Notes: a model not told the origin generated them from the letters alone. Positions 45,148-56,519 are shown, counted from the stretch's first letter. The stretch: DNA of 64,000 nucleotides from Forficula auricularia (GCA_024734495.1 JALMQS010000099.1:100469322-100533321); one strand, 5' to 3'. Numbers and translations: made by a program.

Positions 45148-45434
45148 GAAGGAGACAATAAAAGAGTGTGTCTTCTGCTGGAATTATAAATTTTATTTAT
45201 TTATAACGAGACTATAGTTTTGAGGGCTTTGTCCTCTTCATCAGTCTATTACAATGATTCACATGAATTAATTTATAGTGTGAATTCATTGTAATAGACT
45301 GATGAGAGACAAGCCTCGAAAACTATAGTCTCGTTATAAATAAATAAAATTTAAATTCCATCAGAAGACACACTCTTTAGTCTCCTTCAATATATAAAAA
45401 TTCTACTACTCTCGGCAAAAAAACTTTCAATTTA
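45148..45434. mobile_element. Palindromic short element, hammerhead-associated family, copy 5 (most complete)
   Basis: It is flanked by an exact 14-bp target duplication, ATTAGAGATATATT, at 45134-45147 and 45435-45448. The orientation is opposite to copy 1: it starts GAAGGAGACAATAAAAGAG and ends CTCGGCAAAAAAACTTTCAA. Both arms contain the ribozyme-like sequence facing the centre-out direction: intact at 45299-45330 on the plus strand and with one core change (G12 to A) at 45244-45212 on the minus strand. At 287 bp with no ORF it must depend on another element's enzymes. Confidence 0.85.
45299..45330 (+). ncRNA. Hammerhead ribozyme candidate
   Basis: In order: CTGATGA (45299-45305), helix II GAG/CTC (45306-45308 with 45315-45317) with loop ACAAGC, GAAA (from 45318), then ACTATAGT, which can fold as a minimal helix III, and C at 45330 as the cleavage residue of a GUC triplet. 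There is one extra A before helix III compared with the 55.6-kb arm, which reads GAAACTATAGTC. Helix I has A-U and G-C next to the core, a bulge, and three more pairs, so it is short. All invariant core bases are present; cleavage is inferred, not shown. Confidence 0.55.
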
Positions 45435-45737
45435 ATTAGAGATATATTTTTTAATTTAATTATCTTAAGAAGAAAAAAGTATAATTTCTGCATTTTGAAC
45501 TGAAGATATTTTTAAGTATTAAATTTACTAAAAGCAAGATTATATAAGCTAACTATCAAGTAAAAAAATAATGATGTTTCGAAAATCTAAAAATTATTTT
45601 TCATCTCTTATTTCTATTTTTTTTAATATTTATTATTTCAGTAATTAAAACTTTTGAAGTGCTAAATGATTTAAAAGAAAATTCTGAAGGAAAAGATCAA
45701 AGATCATTACATATACTATGACCTATGACATTTTGAT

Positions 45738-45877
45738 TCTTTTTCATTGTGAATATCATTATTCTACATTATTAAAAGATTAACAAATATCAATAGGATT
45801 AGAATATTTTATATGAGACAATTTTTTTCATCAAAATATGGCCCGTGTGAGTCTAAAAGATTGGACACCCCTGTTCT
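45738..45877. mobile_element. hAT-like terminal fragment
   Basis: GTGAATATCATTATTCTACA and AATATCAATAGnATTAG are shared with 47.49-47.57 kb. The right end GCCCGTGTGAGTCTAAAAGA and TTGGACACCCCTG is the complement of the common hAT terminus CAGGGGTGTCCAA. The ORF that spans the end is incidental. Confidence 0.55.
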
Positions 45878-46128
45878 GTCTATTTGCGCCAACATATATA
45901 GATTCTATAGGTCTATGAAGTCAAAATTTCAACAGCCACTAGAAGACTATAGAAAGAGACTAGAGAATTCAACTATTAGATGTATGCCAAATACAAGTCC
46001 AGACCTGTTTCAGATTATTAAAGATTAATTCCTTAATTTCTATTATTCTAGAAATGTCCTTTTACCTTTGCACTAGAACAAAACGAAACTCGTTGGAGAA
46101 AATATATTGGACTTCCATAAGCAAACTA

Positions 46129-46408
46129 CACTAAATGAAGGAGGAGGTATTAGCCAAAGATGGAATCACTGGGTTCAATAAAACACCTTTAATAAGACGT
46201 TTCGGCCTGAATTTTATTTGGCCATCTTCAGTCAATTAGGAGTTATACACAAAATGCGGTACACATATGTGATCGAACCAAGCCTTGTCAAAAACAAAAT
46301 TTTTTTTAGCTTCATGTGACTTTATATCGTGCCTGGACCCAAAAGTTTCAGAATGAAAGTCAACCCAGTTATTGCATCTTTGGCTGATACCTCCTCCTTC
46401 ATCTAGTA
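46129..46408. mobile_element. Foldback element with hammerhead-like core
   Basis: Arms ATGAAGGAGGAGGTATTAGC then CAAAGATGGAATCACTGGGT and their complement at 46360-46405 enclose a unique middle. On the minus strand, inside the left arm, lies a CTGAAGA...GAAACG core. A (TTTTATTGAACCCAG)-like stretch follows it, as TTTTATTCAG follows the cores at 10.6 and 35.8 kb. Confidence 0.7.
46198..46231 (-). ncRNA. Hammerhead-ribozyme-like core
   Basis: On the minus strand: CTGAAGA (46231-46225), U, helix II GGCC (46223-46220) pairing with GGCC (46207-46204) around a 12-nt loop, then GAAACG. The core is intact. Neither a proper helix III with NUH nor helix I is obvious, so this may be a degenerate or differently used motif. 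Confidence 0.4.
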
Positions 46409-46570
46409 CAGTTTCATCACAGCCACGAACTCGAACAATTTTCCTAATAAAAATTCAGAGAAAATTAGTACCCTAATTGAAGCTGTTGAAGATTTAATTT
46501 TTGTAATTAATTTTATTAAAATTTGAATTTTTATTTAAATCACACATAATTAATTATAATTATTTATTGA

Positions 46571-47283
46571 ACTACGAACATCATCATCATTGAGTATACA
46601 GTCCTAAGACTGGTTTGATGCAATAATCCGTCTCCACTCGACTCTGTCCCCCGCCAGCTGTTTGACCTCTCTAAATGTCTGGCATCCCATATCCCCAATT
46701 ATTTGGTTGAAATATTATAATCTGGGTCTTCCCCTTCCCCTTTTCTTCCCACCTCCCCCTCCAAGATATCCCTAAGCAGTCCCCCATGTCTCAGTGTGTG
46801 CCCCATCATCTGACCTCTTCTCTTCTTCAGACTCTTCCACAAGGTTCTTCTTTCTCCGATTCTTCCAAGAACTTCTTCATTTGTAATTTTATCCATCCAT
46901 TTGATATTCATCATTCTTCTGTAGCACCACATTTCCGAAAGCCTCTAATCTCTTTCTCTCCGCTTTTCTAATTGTCCAGGTTTCACACCCGTACATGGCT
47001 ATGCTCCATTACATATGTCTTCAATAGCAACTTCCTGTTTTCATAAGCTGATTGAGGAGGAGCATAGTAGTTTTTGTTTTGAATTAAACCCCATTTTTGC
47101 TTGGGCAATTCTTGATTTAATTTCGTTTTCGCTCCTCCCATCCCATGTTATTTTACTTCCTAGGTAGCGGAATTCCTTAACTCCTTCTAGGTTTTCTTGG
47201 TTAATTTTGATGCATTCCTGTCTCGTTTGTTCTTTTTTGTACATACTAGGACCTTGGTTTTATTCTTGTTTATTTTCATTTTG
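46571..47283 (-). pseudogene. RTE-like LINE C-terminus, minus strand
   Basis: Minus frames in order: MKINKNKTKVLV, then FRYLGSKITWDGRSENEI, IKSRIAQAKMGF, LLCSSSIS, an ETWTIRKAERKR-type segment, then MWCYRRMMNIKWMDKITNEE, LGRIGE, LWKSLKKRRGQMMGHTLRHG and DILEGEVG. YLGSxIT and GHxLRHxGLLRDILEGxV are hallmarks of this LINE C-terminus, past the catalytic domain. The 3' end is ATCATCATCATTGAGTATAC on the plus strand. Frameshifts between the pieces make it inactive. A better aligned copy is at 50.88 kb. Confidence 0.8.
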
Positions 47284-47284
47284 A

Positions 47285-47350
47285 ACACGAACAAATAATA
47301 CAATATAACTACGACGTTTCGATCGACTTATTCTACGATCGTTCTCAAGT
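47285..47350 (-). repeat. Degenerate hammerhead-like repeat end
   Basis: On the minus strand CTTGAGAACGATCG, a 10-nt loop, CGATCGAAACGTCGTAG. The helix-II-like stem GATCG/CGATC and GAAAC match the other cores, but the first box is CTTGAGAA rather than CTGANGA. It abuts the start of the RTE fragment. Confidence 0.35.
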
Positions 47351-47484
47351 ATGAGCACACACTCCGATTATAGGTTAACAAAAAAAATGTTAAAAAATAA
47401 TTACTGGCGAGCGTACCTTCTCTATTATTTTATTATCATATTGTGGAGCATGTACAAATGTACATGTTTTGCAGTGACATTTCT

Positions 47485-47640
47485 GCCTCTTTGTCATGGT
47501 GGATATCATTATTCTACATTATTAACCATCTTTTTTGATTAACTCATATCAATAGAATTAGTATATTTAATATGCTGCCCAGGGCAGTTGTTTTTCTTCA
47601 AATGCCGCCCCTATAAGCCAAAGGTTGTACACCTGGGCTA
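47485..47640. mobile_element. hAT-like terminal fragment
   Basis: Shares GGATATCATTATTCTACATT and ATATCAATAGAATTAG with the 45.74-kb fragment and ends with AGCCAAAGGTTGTACACCTG, a diverged form of the CAGGGGTGTCCAA terminus. Confidence 0.5.
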
Positions 47641-47920
47641 GAGTCTAAGATGCCTGCGAATGTGGGTCTCATTTGTTTGAGGTTCCTCCCTTAAATAAAA
47701 CATCAAACGATCCCATCATTATCTAAACGTTATTCTGACGAGGATATCTATTCAAAAATTTTTAACCTAAGCGGTTTTATACGGAAACACTCTTTTGATA
47801 GATACTTTAATTTATGATTTTTCTTTAATTCAATTAATATCGAAAATTTAAAATATTTTAACTGCCTTTAACAGCCTATTCACTCTTGTAAATGCAATAT
47901 AAACTGAATTCATAAAGAAA

Positions 47921-48350
47921 TCAGAATAAGAGAGAAAATTTCCTCTGGCTCTTTGTCTTCCTTTCGCTGTCTTTTTTTGAATGAATCCCAATTAATTTGT
48001 TGTGCTGTACATATGAACAGCTGCTTTTGTTCCTCTGAAGGGCTGCAGGAGATCTGTGAATCCCTTCGCAATTACACAACTTGTCTTTTAGAAAGTCTCT
48101 GACAAACATTCTTTCGAATAAGTAGAAAGGCTGACTCAACAAACTCTTCTCTCAAGGAAAAAAGAAGCCATTTTGTGAAGTACAATTGCTCAGATTTGGA
48201 GTGAATAGAAGAACGCTTCGTTCGTCATGAAAAATAAAACAAATTTTCAGAAAATTATCATGACTGCGTTCGATAGTTTTATTATTGTCATCAACTGATA
48301 TAGGACCAATGAAAAAAATCTTATTAAAATATAAGTAAACATTTAGATTC
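47921..48350. other. AT-rich stretch with short minus-strand ORFs
   Basis: Frames of 73 and 66 codons on the minus strand show no recognisable domains and no links to the repeats. Treated as chance ORFs. Confidence 0.25.
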
Positions 48351-48358
48351 ATTTCTAT

Positions 48359-48524
48359 TGAGAGGTGAACCGCGACCTAATATCGTGTACACTTACTTCC
48401 AATTCCACTTTCATTTCCAAGTAGAAGACAATAGATGAAGGGGCATTATCTAATAAATTCCAAAAATAATTACACATAATTCCAAAGACGTGTACACCTA
48501 ATTTCAATCGCGGTTCACCCCTCG
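48359..48524. mobile_element. Miniature TIR element with 8-bp target duplication
   Basis: Ends TGAGAGGTGAACCGCGA and TCGCGGTTCACCCCTCG are inverted repeats, continued by TGTACACTTA and ACGTGTACACC. ATTTCTAT occurs directly outside on both sides (48351-48358 and 48525-48532), an exact 8-bp duplication that fits hAT or a similar cut-and-paste group. 166 bp, no ORF. Confidence 0.8.
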
Positions 48525-48566
48525 ATTTCTATCTTATCTTATCTTATCTTATTATATTAAACGAGC

Positions 48567-49640
48567 AAGTACCTGGAGGCACCGAGCGATGCTCGGTAAC
48601 TTCTTCCTTCAGTTAAAACCTTTATTTTAATATTATTTTTAATTTAAAATTCTGATAAAAAGGTCGATTTTTATTTGAGAGCCGCTTTCAAATTAAAAAA
48701 AATACAAATATATATAGTATTCGCCCAATGTACCCCCCACCCCCACCCCGCTTGACCCCACCCCCTAAACCTCGCCCTACCCCGGATCCCCCACCACTGC
48801 ACCCCACTTCCTGCACCTGTTTTGATTCAACCATATGATTCATTTTTATTCATCCAATTGTTAATAAATAAAACCTATCAAAATGTGTTGTTTTTTCAGA
48901 AAATTGAGACCTGCTTATGCGAAATATATTTTTAAATAAATTCTTGATTATTTTTTATTCTATTAAATAAAATAAAATTCTTTATAAAAACAATTATAAA
49001 ACGTTTATTAATATTTCTAAAGTTTAGGTTGAACAAAATATGTTAAAAACCACAATCCCAATACTTCTTCAAGGCCTTTGAGAATAAAGGATTTACCCGA
49101 CACCATTGTCTGCCTGAGCACAAAAGGAATGGGATTTGTCTACCTGAGAATAATTAATTTGATTACGAAAAATCCCATCAAAAACAATTTTGTCCTAGAT
49201 GGGACCGTGACAGATCGAATTGTCACCCCAAAAACCCCCTAACTCGTGAATTTCATCAAAATCGGTAGAGTCGTTTTCAAAATAGAACCAAGATACAAAT
49301 ATATAAACAAATATATATACAAATATATATACAAATAAATATACAATTTTTGATCGTTTAATAAGAGTAGATTCTTGTATATTTAGAATCGGTTTCTCGA
49401 AAACGGCTCTAAATATTTATCTAAAAATTGGTGAACTTATCAAGTCTTATGAGTTATTAGTCGTGTATAAATTTTAATCCGACTGAAATATAGGAGAGGG
49501 GGTGTAAATTAGTCGTGTCGCAAAATAAATATTTTAATCGTTTATATCTCGTCTTCGCTTGATCGCAGAGCCTTCAAATTTGAAACTTAAGGTATTTGGG
49601 GGTAAATTACCGAGCATCGCTCGGTGCTCCTGGAACTTAT
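48567..49640. mobile_element. Non-autonomous element with ACCGAGCGATGCTCGGT ends, copy 2
   Basis: It starts AAGTACCTGGAGGCACCGAG. A C-rich block (48730-48820) and the end-like TTTTTGATCGTTTAATAAGA (49346-49365) correspond to copy 1 at 26.15 kb. About 230 bp further the same palindromic start occurs in inverted orientation (ATTACCGAGCATCGCTCGGT then GCTCCTGGAACTT, 49606-49636), so two elements lie head-to-head or the true termini are inverted repeats. Confidence 0.55.
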
Positions 49641-50599
49641 TATATATATATAGGTAAGTATTGCATTCCTTTCTTAGGGTTTTCACATTTTAATGTTTCC
49701 TAACTTTTCTAGGTGAAAGTAAACGAAAGTACCTTTTTAATTTCGAATTTTTTTATTTTTTTACTATTTACTCAAAAACGGCTTAAACGATTTTATTTTA
49801 TATCGGTGTACTGTATATAGGAGTATGCATTTTATACCGATTGAAATCATAGGGGACTAACCAATTTCAAAGAAAAAGACCTGATTTTCCTTTAAATAGT
49901 CATTTGATTAAAAAATAAAAAAATAAAATAAAACAAAATAAATAAAAATTGAGAAGGGATAACATTCTCCGAAATGTTGTTTTTTAAAGAAATTGAAAAA
50001 TGACTTTCCTAATAAATTACTTTATTCCGAAATTTGTGGTTGATATTATCTTTGGACTGCCTTTAATTAATTTACCAATAAAAAAAATTTGTAAATAAAT
50101 CATCGATTATAATAGCCTAATAAACAAACACCATACTTGCTTTTAACTACCCTTAAGCTTAAAACGGTTGTTAAGCTTATAGATGTGTGCTTATAGATGT
50201 GATATCAATGGTAGCTTTCCTTCAATATCCATGAAACTAGGAAAAATACAAAGGTGTACGTTGTCGATAACTTGGGCTTAAGAAAATTGAGTTTATTGTT
50301 AATAAATAATTTTTTTTTAAAAATGATTAAGATTTATTTAGGTAAAAAGTTAAAACATATAAGGGCATTAAATATATATATTAAATGAGGTTGTTATTGT
50401 TATGTTTAGTATTATAAGTTTATATTTTTTATTTTATATTATATATATATATAATAATAGGAGGTAGTCTTATTACCTCGAAAAAAAGAGAAATGAAACA
50501 CTAACCTCATAAGACACCTGGGAGTGGTTTATTAGCGAATATTGGCTTAGTTGGTTAGTTAAAGAGATTACTAAATTCAAAAAACATTACTGTCATTTG

Positions 50600-50710
50600 C
50601 AGGGGCGGATTTACAAATTTGCCACCTATAGGCCCACACAGGGTCGGATCTGGAGGGAGGGGGGGTGTCTGCATCTTTCTTGTGGGCCCCTTCGAGAGAT
50701 GCTGTGAGCC
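50600..50710 (+). repeat. hAT-like terminal fragment (CAGGGGCGGATTTAC)
   Basis: CAGGGGCGGATTTACAAATTT then GCCACCTATAGGCCC is the common left end of a hAT-like family, related to the elements at 51.55 and 60.68 kb. The other end is not identified. Confidence 0.4.
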
Positions 50711-50874
50711 TCCTAATAGTTGTTATTGATGAAATAATATCGATTTCTTTCTTAGTTTTAATTTTATGTGCTGTTTTATTGAGAGTTTAGAGCGCAAGCG
50801 TTTCTGTATGAGAGATATATTAAAATATGTTATGGATACATCATGTCCATTCAATTTATACTATTGAAATATTT

Positions 50875-51394
50875 TTACAACTACTATGCTCCTCCTCAAT
50901 CAGCTTAGAAAACAGGAAGTTGCTATTGAAGACATATGTATGGAGCATAGCCATGTGCGGGTGTGAAACCTGGACAATTAGAGAAGCGGAGAGAAAGAGA
51001 TTTAGAGGCTTTCGAAATGTGGGTGCTAAGAAGAGGAATGATAAATATCAAATGGATGGATAAAGGTACAAATGAAGAAGTTCTTGGAAGAATCGGCGAA
51101 AGAGAAGAAAGAAGAACCTTGTGGAAGAAGTCTGAAGAAGAAGAGGTCGAGATGATGGGGCAGCACACTGAAGACATGGGGGACCGCTTAGGGATATCTT
51201 GGAGGGGAGGAGTGGGAAAGAAAAGGGGAAGGGGAGAGGCCCAGATTAGAATATTTCAACCAAAATAATTCGGGGATATGGGATGCCCAGACATTTAGAG
51301 AGGTCAAACACACAGCTGGCGGGGGACAGAGTCGAGTGGAGATGGATTGTTGCATCAAACCAGTCTTAGGACTGTATACTCAATGATGATGATG
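50875..51394 (+). pseudogene. RTE-like LINE C-terminus, plus strand
   Basis: Frames give LLCSSSISLENRKLLLKTYV, then WSIAMCGCETWTIREAERKR, then MINIKWMDKGTNEEVLGRIG and LWKKSEEEEVEMMGQHTEDM, the same domain order as the 46.6-47.3 kb copy but in opposite orientation. The 3' part has GTTGCATCAAACCAGTCTTA followed by GGACTGTATACTCAATGATG and a GATGATGATG tail. It begins at the same sequence as the end of the other ORF piece, so both are 5'-truncated. Frameshifts near 51.0 kb disable it. Confidence 0.8.
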
Positions 51395-51551
51395 CTGATA
51401 TTTAAATGTGCGATTATGTAATGTAACAAATAAATAAATGAATTAATTAAATAAATTAAATATACGATTACGATTATATTATTTAGCAGCCACGGGCCCA
51501 AGCTGAAAAGGGCAGAGCAAAGTTATTATCATATTATGTATTAGTATAGAA

Positions 51552-51882
51552 CAGTGGCGGATTTAGGTTCGAGAGCGCCCTCGGCCCCGTCCGGTATGGC
51601 GCCATTTTTGCTTTATAGTAGTAATTATTATAATCAAATATCTAATTTCCAAATATTACAAATATTTTATTTTGAGGATTATTAATTTAGATACAACAAT
51701 AATACATTCACAGCAAAACTTAGCCAAATGGATTTTCCAATTTTAATTGTTCTTTAAATTTTGCAGCTTATAAAATTTCTCGCCTATAAAATTTTGGCGT
51801 CGATAAAATTTTAGCGCCTCTAAAATGTTGCCGCCCGAGGCCCGGGCCTCACGGATCTAAGCGTAAATTCATCACTGGCCAT
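51552..51882. mobile_element. hAT-like non-autonomous element
   Basis: The left end ACAGTGGCGGATTTAGGTTC and the right end GGATCTAAGCGTAAATTCAT then CACTGG form imperfect terminal repeats. The GC-rich subterminal blocks GCGCCCTCGGCCCCG and GCCCGAGGCCCGGGCC are also mirrored. No clear 8-bp duplication. Confidence 0.55.
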
Positions 51883-52526
51883 TTCATGTTTGTATCTTTG
51901 CATTATTTTCTAAAGAAATTTTCTGGCCTTATTATTACATAATTAAGAACAACTTATAGTTGATGTGACTCCGATAGAAGCAATGACCAGTTCAACTTGG
52001 GATATCTGTTTGCCGTTTTTACCGTGGTAGGGCGCGAGAAACGAATCTAGCTGATGTAGCAACGAAGCCTCGGCGCCGCTTTCCCTTTCCCTATAATAAT
52101 AAATAATTTGAAAGAATATATTTTTATCCAGAGAAAAACTGGCAACAATTCCCTTGTGTAGTGAAGGTTAACGCTTCTAATTTGTTGAAGGCAAATTTAA
52201 AGCCATATAAATGTGTAAATATATAATTAAATGATAGTATTTCGTTGAATATAAATGTGAGAAAAGAGAAGATAAATTTAATTATTTCTTATAAAATAGA
52301 GTATTTATCAATGCTAAGTTTTAATTACGGTGAATAAATTATATGTGGCTTTGGCTTGAATTACTCGGTAAACATTTGCTTAACCCAAGTTTAATTTAAC
52401 TAAATAAAGAAACATCTCTGAAAAGATTTCAAGAGCTGATTCTTCCCATTATATCATTCATGTTTGAATCCAGTACATTAGATGAATATACCACATTAAT
52501 CAAGAAATTATTTTATATCTACATGC

Positions 52527-52580
52527 CAGTGACGCGCGGTCCATTGATGCTGTGGATGCTTGGATCCCTAAAATTTCAAA
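52527..52580 (+). repeat. DNA-transposon terminus (CAGTGACGCGCGGTCC)
   Basis: CAGTGACGCGCGGTCCATTG then GCTGTGGATGCTTGGATCCC is matched in inverted orientation at 63.68-63.74 kb. Only one end is seen here. Confidence 0.45.
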
Positions 52581-52663
52581 AAATCAAGAAAAGATACTGA
52601 ATGTGTGAAAGATATAAAACAGACGTATGAACTTCATTATTACAAAATTTTAAAAACTATTTG

Positions 52664-53610
52664 AGTATAAATGCAACAAATAAAATAATAATAACATAAA
52701 AATAAAATAAAATCCACTAAAAGGTATAAAATAATTATCTTATTTAGTTACAACTAAACGATGAAATTGTTACATGAAATCACTTTTTGAAGTCGGTGCC
52801 AAACAAACTATACCTATAAGCGAGCGTACCCGCCAAACGTACTAAGTAAGATCCGATCAAGTGCGATTCATAAAATGTATATGTTTGGCACCGACTTCAA
52901 AAAGTAATTTCATGTTAATATTTCGTCGTTTAGTTGTAACTAAATTAGATAATTATTTTATACCTTTTAGTGTATTTTATTTTATTTTTTAGTTATTATT
53001 ATTTTATTTTGTTGCATTTAAGTTTTTTGAAGTCGGTTTTATTTTTTTATAAAAATTATTTTTATTTTTCTCTTTTTAGTGATGTTATTAATAGTGACTT
53101 AATATAATACCTTGCATGCATCTCGTAAGAGAAAGCGTCAGGACGAATGAATCAGAAAATGATAATAAAATTCAATTCATAAATATAGAAATTCTCTCGA
53201 AACGTTTGCGGGTTTTAAATGAATGTTATAAGATTTTTTTATAAAAGATTTTATTTATCATAATTTCGATTATTTGCTCATAAGAATTGGAGATTTACGT
53301 TATTTCGTCGTTGATCATATCATCAGAACTTGACCAAATTAATATGGCACCATCCCTAAGATACCCCCTTTCCAATAAAAAAGAATCATCGAAATCGGTT
53401 CATAAACAAAGAAGTTAGGCCTGAACAAACCTAACAAAAATGGTCTAATACCAATGAACAAAAAAACGGGACCAATCGGAAGCTAGACTGAACCCAATAC
53501 AAAAAATCATCAAAATCGGTTCACAATTGACGTAAATATGAAAGGTAACATAGACACAAAAAAAAAAAAATCAGTCGAATAGAGAATCTCCTCCTTTTTT
53601 GAAGTCAGTT
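52664..53610 (-). mobile_element. AACCGACTTC-type non-autonomous element, copy C
   Basis: Same structure as copy B: a large palindrome (52.68-53.04 kb) with TTTAGTTACAACTAAACGA arms around GAAGTCGGTGCCAAACAAAC and TGTTTGGCACCGACTTC. The internal part with CATCGAAATCGGTTCA follows, and the end is complementary to AACTGACTTC at 53601-53610. The left terminus is cut off inside the palindrome. Confidence 0.75.
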
Positions 53611-53961
53611 AAATAATACAACTAATCGATTTAGAGATATCAAAAATTTAAAATTTATTGAACTTTTTAACATTAGCAAATTTAAAGAATATGAAAAGTT
53701 CATTCTAGATTTCCTTTTTGAATCTCTTCGGCTATCTTATAGAAAATACTTTGATTTGAAAAGTGAATTAGTTTACAAATACTCGACGCGTGACTTTTAT
53801 TTAAAATCAATAAATTGAAAAATGAACTTAAAGTTGTCTTGGCATAAGTATTTAATTAAATAATACAATTAATTTCCACTATATCTTCTACAATAGCCGC
53901 GGTTGATCGTTCATTTCCAACTATGAGAAAGAATTAAAACAATCAAAAGAAGTAGGCAAAG

Positions 53962-54190
53962 TGAAAATATACTATCCGCGTTCTGTCTTTCTGTCTAATA
54001 AAATTAATTGAAAATATCTAATGTTAATTTGAATAAAACACAAAACAAAAAAAACTAAAAATTCTTTTATGGGGTTATTGATGAATTCGGAGGAGAAGCA
54101 AAGAATAAAATAAAATTTAAAAAAATAAAGGTTTCTTTTTTGGACAGCATCCCCTGGTTGAAAAGTCACCGCCCGCCATTGATACATATA
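53962..54190 (-). repeat. Fragment of the 0.6-kb dispersed repeat
   Basis: The plus strand ends TGGACAGCATCCCCTGGTTG then AAAAGTCACCGCCCGCCATT, matching the end of the repeats at 33.6 and 63.0 kb and a piece at 29.24-29.28 kb. The minus-strand ORF here is a reading of the repeat. Confidence 0.5.
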
Positions 54191-54739
54191 TGTTACGCTT
54201 GAAAATCCGAAATCTGTTATAAGTTAATTCTCATAATTAGTTTCGACAATGCCCATTCAAGGATAATAGCAAATATAAACTTCTCAATACTATGTCATGT
54301 AGTATTCACTTATTGCAATCGGTTGAACGTTGCGGCCTGCAGCTCACCCACAAAATTGCGGTAAATCCACTCCCCCTTTTACATACCCATATATATATAT
54401 ATATAAACTTTTTGAATGGAGGAATTGGATTTGGGGACTAGGGGCCCTGATTGGAAAAAACTATGATGAAATTTTCCGGAAGTCGCACCATGAGAGTGAA
54501 AAATAGGTATATTTCTTCAAAGCTTACCTAAAATGAGAATAATCATTTTCAAAATAAGATTATTCAATTTCATTAAGAAAATAGTTCTATTGAAATTCAA
54601 TTAAATTTATCCCATTTTAAAATAGTTTAATTCCAATAATCGATAAATAATATTGAAAATAAATTTAATTTCCTATTCTAATTTAAAGTTGAAAAGGTAT
54701 CGTTAGCAGTATTCAAGAAATGGCTTTGACAAGATTCGT

Positions 54740-55480
54740 TCTTACTAGGGAAAACCTAGCTTAGAAAAAGAAAGAGAAAAAGAGACGCTGAATATGGATT
54801 TTCACGGGGACATAAAATATTATAAATTGTATTGTAAAGCGATTTTTTTATTTGTTTTTAATGTGTTCCAGAAGATTTTCCTTTCAAGTGGGAACATAAA
54901 GAGATAGACGTCAGCGATAGGTAACCAAAACGGAAATTAAAGAAAATTAGAAGAGCGAATGCGTAGTAAATGTTAAGTGGTAAATAGGTGGAAAAGGGGA
55001 GGGGCTGTGGTGGGGAGGGGTGGGGCGCAGGGACTGTAACTTTTAAAAACTTATTTCCTCCTTCCCCTTTCTTATCAGCCCGGGTAGCATTCTATAGTTT
55101 TACTGTTGCTACAATTCTTACGCGGTTCAATTTGTCACTGTATCAAGATTAGACGAGATGATTATTATGCCTCTAGCTCTTTCATTGTCTACAACAATAT
55201 TTTATAGTACAAACAGATTGTATTGCTGATAATCATACAAAATAGTAGAAGGTGTTTCATTAGCGGTTCATTCATTCTTATTTTTTGATGTTTAAATCAA
55301 ATGAGAAAGGGGGAAGGCAGTGTTTTCAAAGGCGAGGGCTGTTTCCTTATCAACAGACGAAAGACAGCAATTAAATCAAATTTAGAAAGAAAAAACATAA
55401 GACGCTAATAGGCTATGTGCATAAATGAATGGATGTCTATGCATGAATGTATGTTTGAACATGAATGAAATATGAAATGT
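54740..55480. other. Apparently single-copy DNA
   Basis: No relatives in the window. It includes a G-rich run (54990-55030), a CTTATC (GATA-type) site near 55070 and mixed-composition DNA. No ORF of note. Possibly regulatory, but nothing specific supports it. Confidence 0.25.
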
Positions 55481-55588
55481 TTATAACAACAATCTATAAA
55501 ACTTAATATGACATTTACCACTGAAGATGGTCTACTAGTGGTAACTAAAACTGAATATTGAATTAAAAATAATATTCTATATAATAGA

Positions 55589-55858
55589 ATGAGACAATAA
55601 AAGAGTGTGTCTTCTGTTGAAAAAATAAAAAAATAAATTTATTCATAACGAGACTATAGTTTCGAGAGTCTTTGCCCTCAGTCTTTTACAATTGATTTAT
55701 AAGAATTAATGTATGAAATATTATATCAAAGTTCTCGAAACGATATTCTCGTTATAAATAAATCAAAAATTTATTTTTCCAGCAGAAGATACACTCTTTT
55801 ATTGTCTCCAATTTATAAAAATTCTGCTACTCTCGGCAAAAAGAAACTTTTAATTTAA
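55589..55858. mobile_element. Palindromic short element, hammerhead-associated family, copy 6
   Basis: Starts GAGACAATAAAAGAGTGTGT and ends CTCTCGGCAAAAAGAAACTT. The minus strand of the left arm reads GACTGAGGGCAAAGACTCTC then GAAACTATAGTCTCG. The GAAA, helix III and GUC parts are canonical, but the CTGATGA box has lost three bases. Flanks show ATATAATAG/ATATATTAG, an imperfect duplication. Confidence 0.75.
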
Positions 55859-55924
55859 TTATATATATTAGCCTAGAAAGATTTCTAAGAACTCTAGTAT
55901 GATTATTTTGAAAAAAAAAATCCG

Positions 55925-55997
55925 ATCCATTACCCAGAATCGAACTAAAGTCTCACAATTCTACTGTTCCCGAAGTATACCAACCTGCACTTTAACA
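55925..55997 (-). repeat. tRNA-like sequence, minus strand
   Basis: On the minus strand GCAGGTTGGTATACTTCGGG is followed by a B-box-like TTTAGTTCGATTCTGGGTAA. Spacing is tRNA-like; the cloverleaf is imperfect. Possibly a SINE head. Confidence 0.4.
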
Positions 55998-56519
55998 TCT
56001 TTAAATTATCTAAAGCTTGAAATTTTATTATGCAGACTTATTATTTTTATGGATGTATTAGATATATAGTATTTATGTTATTTTTAGACATATTATTATT
56101 ATATTTAATTTTTTTATTTATTTATTATTTTTTTTTAATTTTGGACTTAAGATTCAGCGTCGCCTGTAAATTGTACGGTATGCATTTAATTAGAACATGC
56201 TTTTGAGTGGGTTGCATCACCAGGCGCTTAACATTGAAACATTTATTTTCTTAACATAACATTTTCTTTTCTTTTACCGATAGTTCTTACCGAGGGAATT
56301 CAATTTCTGCTTGGTTGCAGGAGACTCTCTAGGAAGGTAAGTTTTATCGTTTCTGTTTATCAGCAATAAAAAACATGTTTGGCAAAAAATATTTTTTATT
56401 CAAATTTATTTTAATTTTTCATCACTATATTTTCGGGCGGCAAAAAGCAAATAAATAAGTTGAGAAAAAATTACATGAGACTATATTTTAAGCCCACTTA
56501 AGATTTTACTTTATACAAT

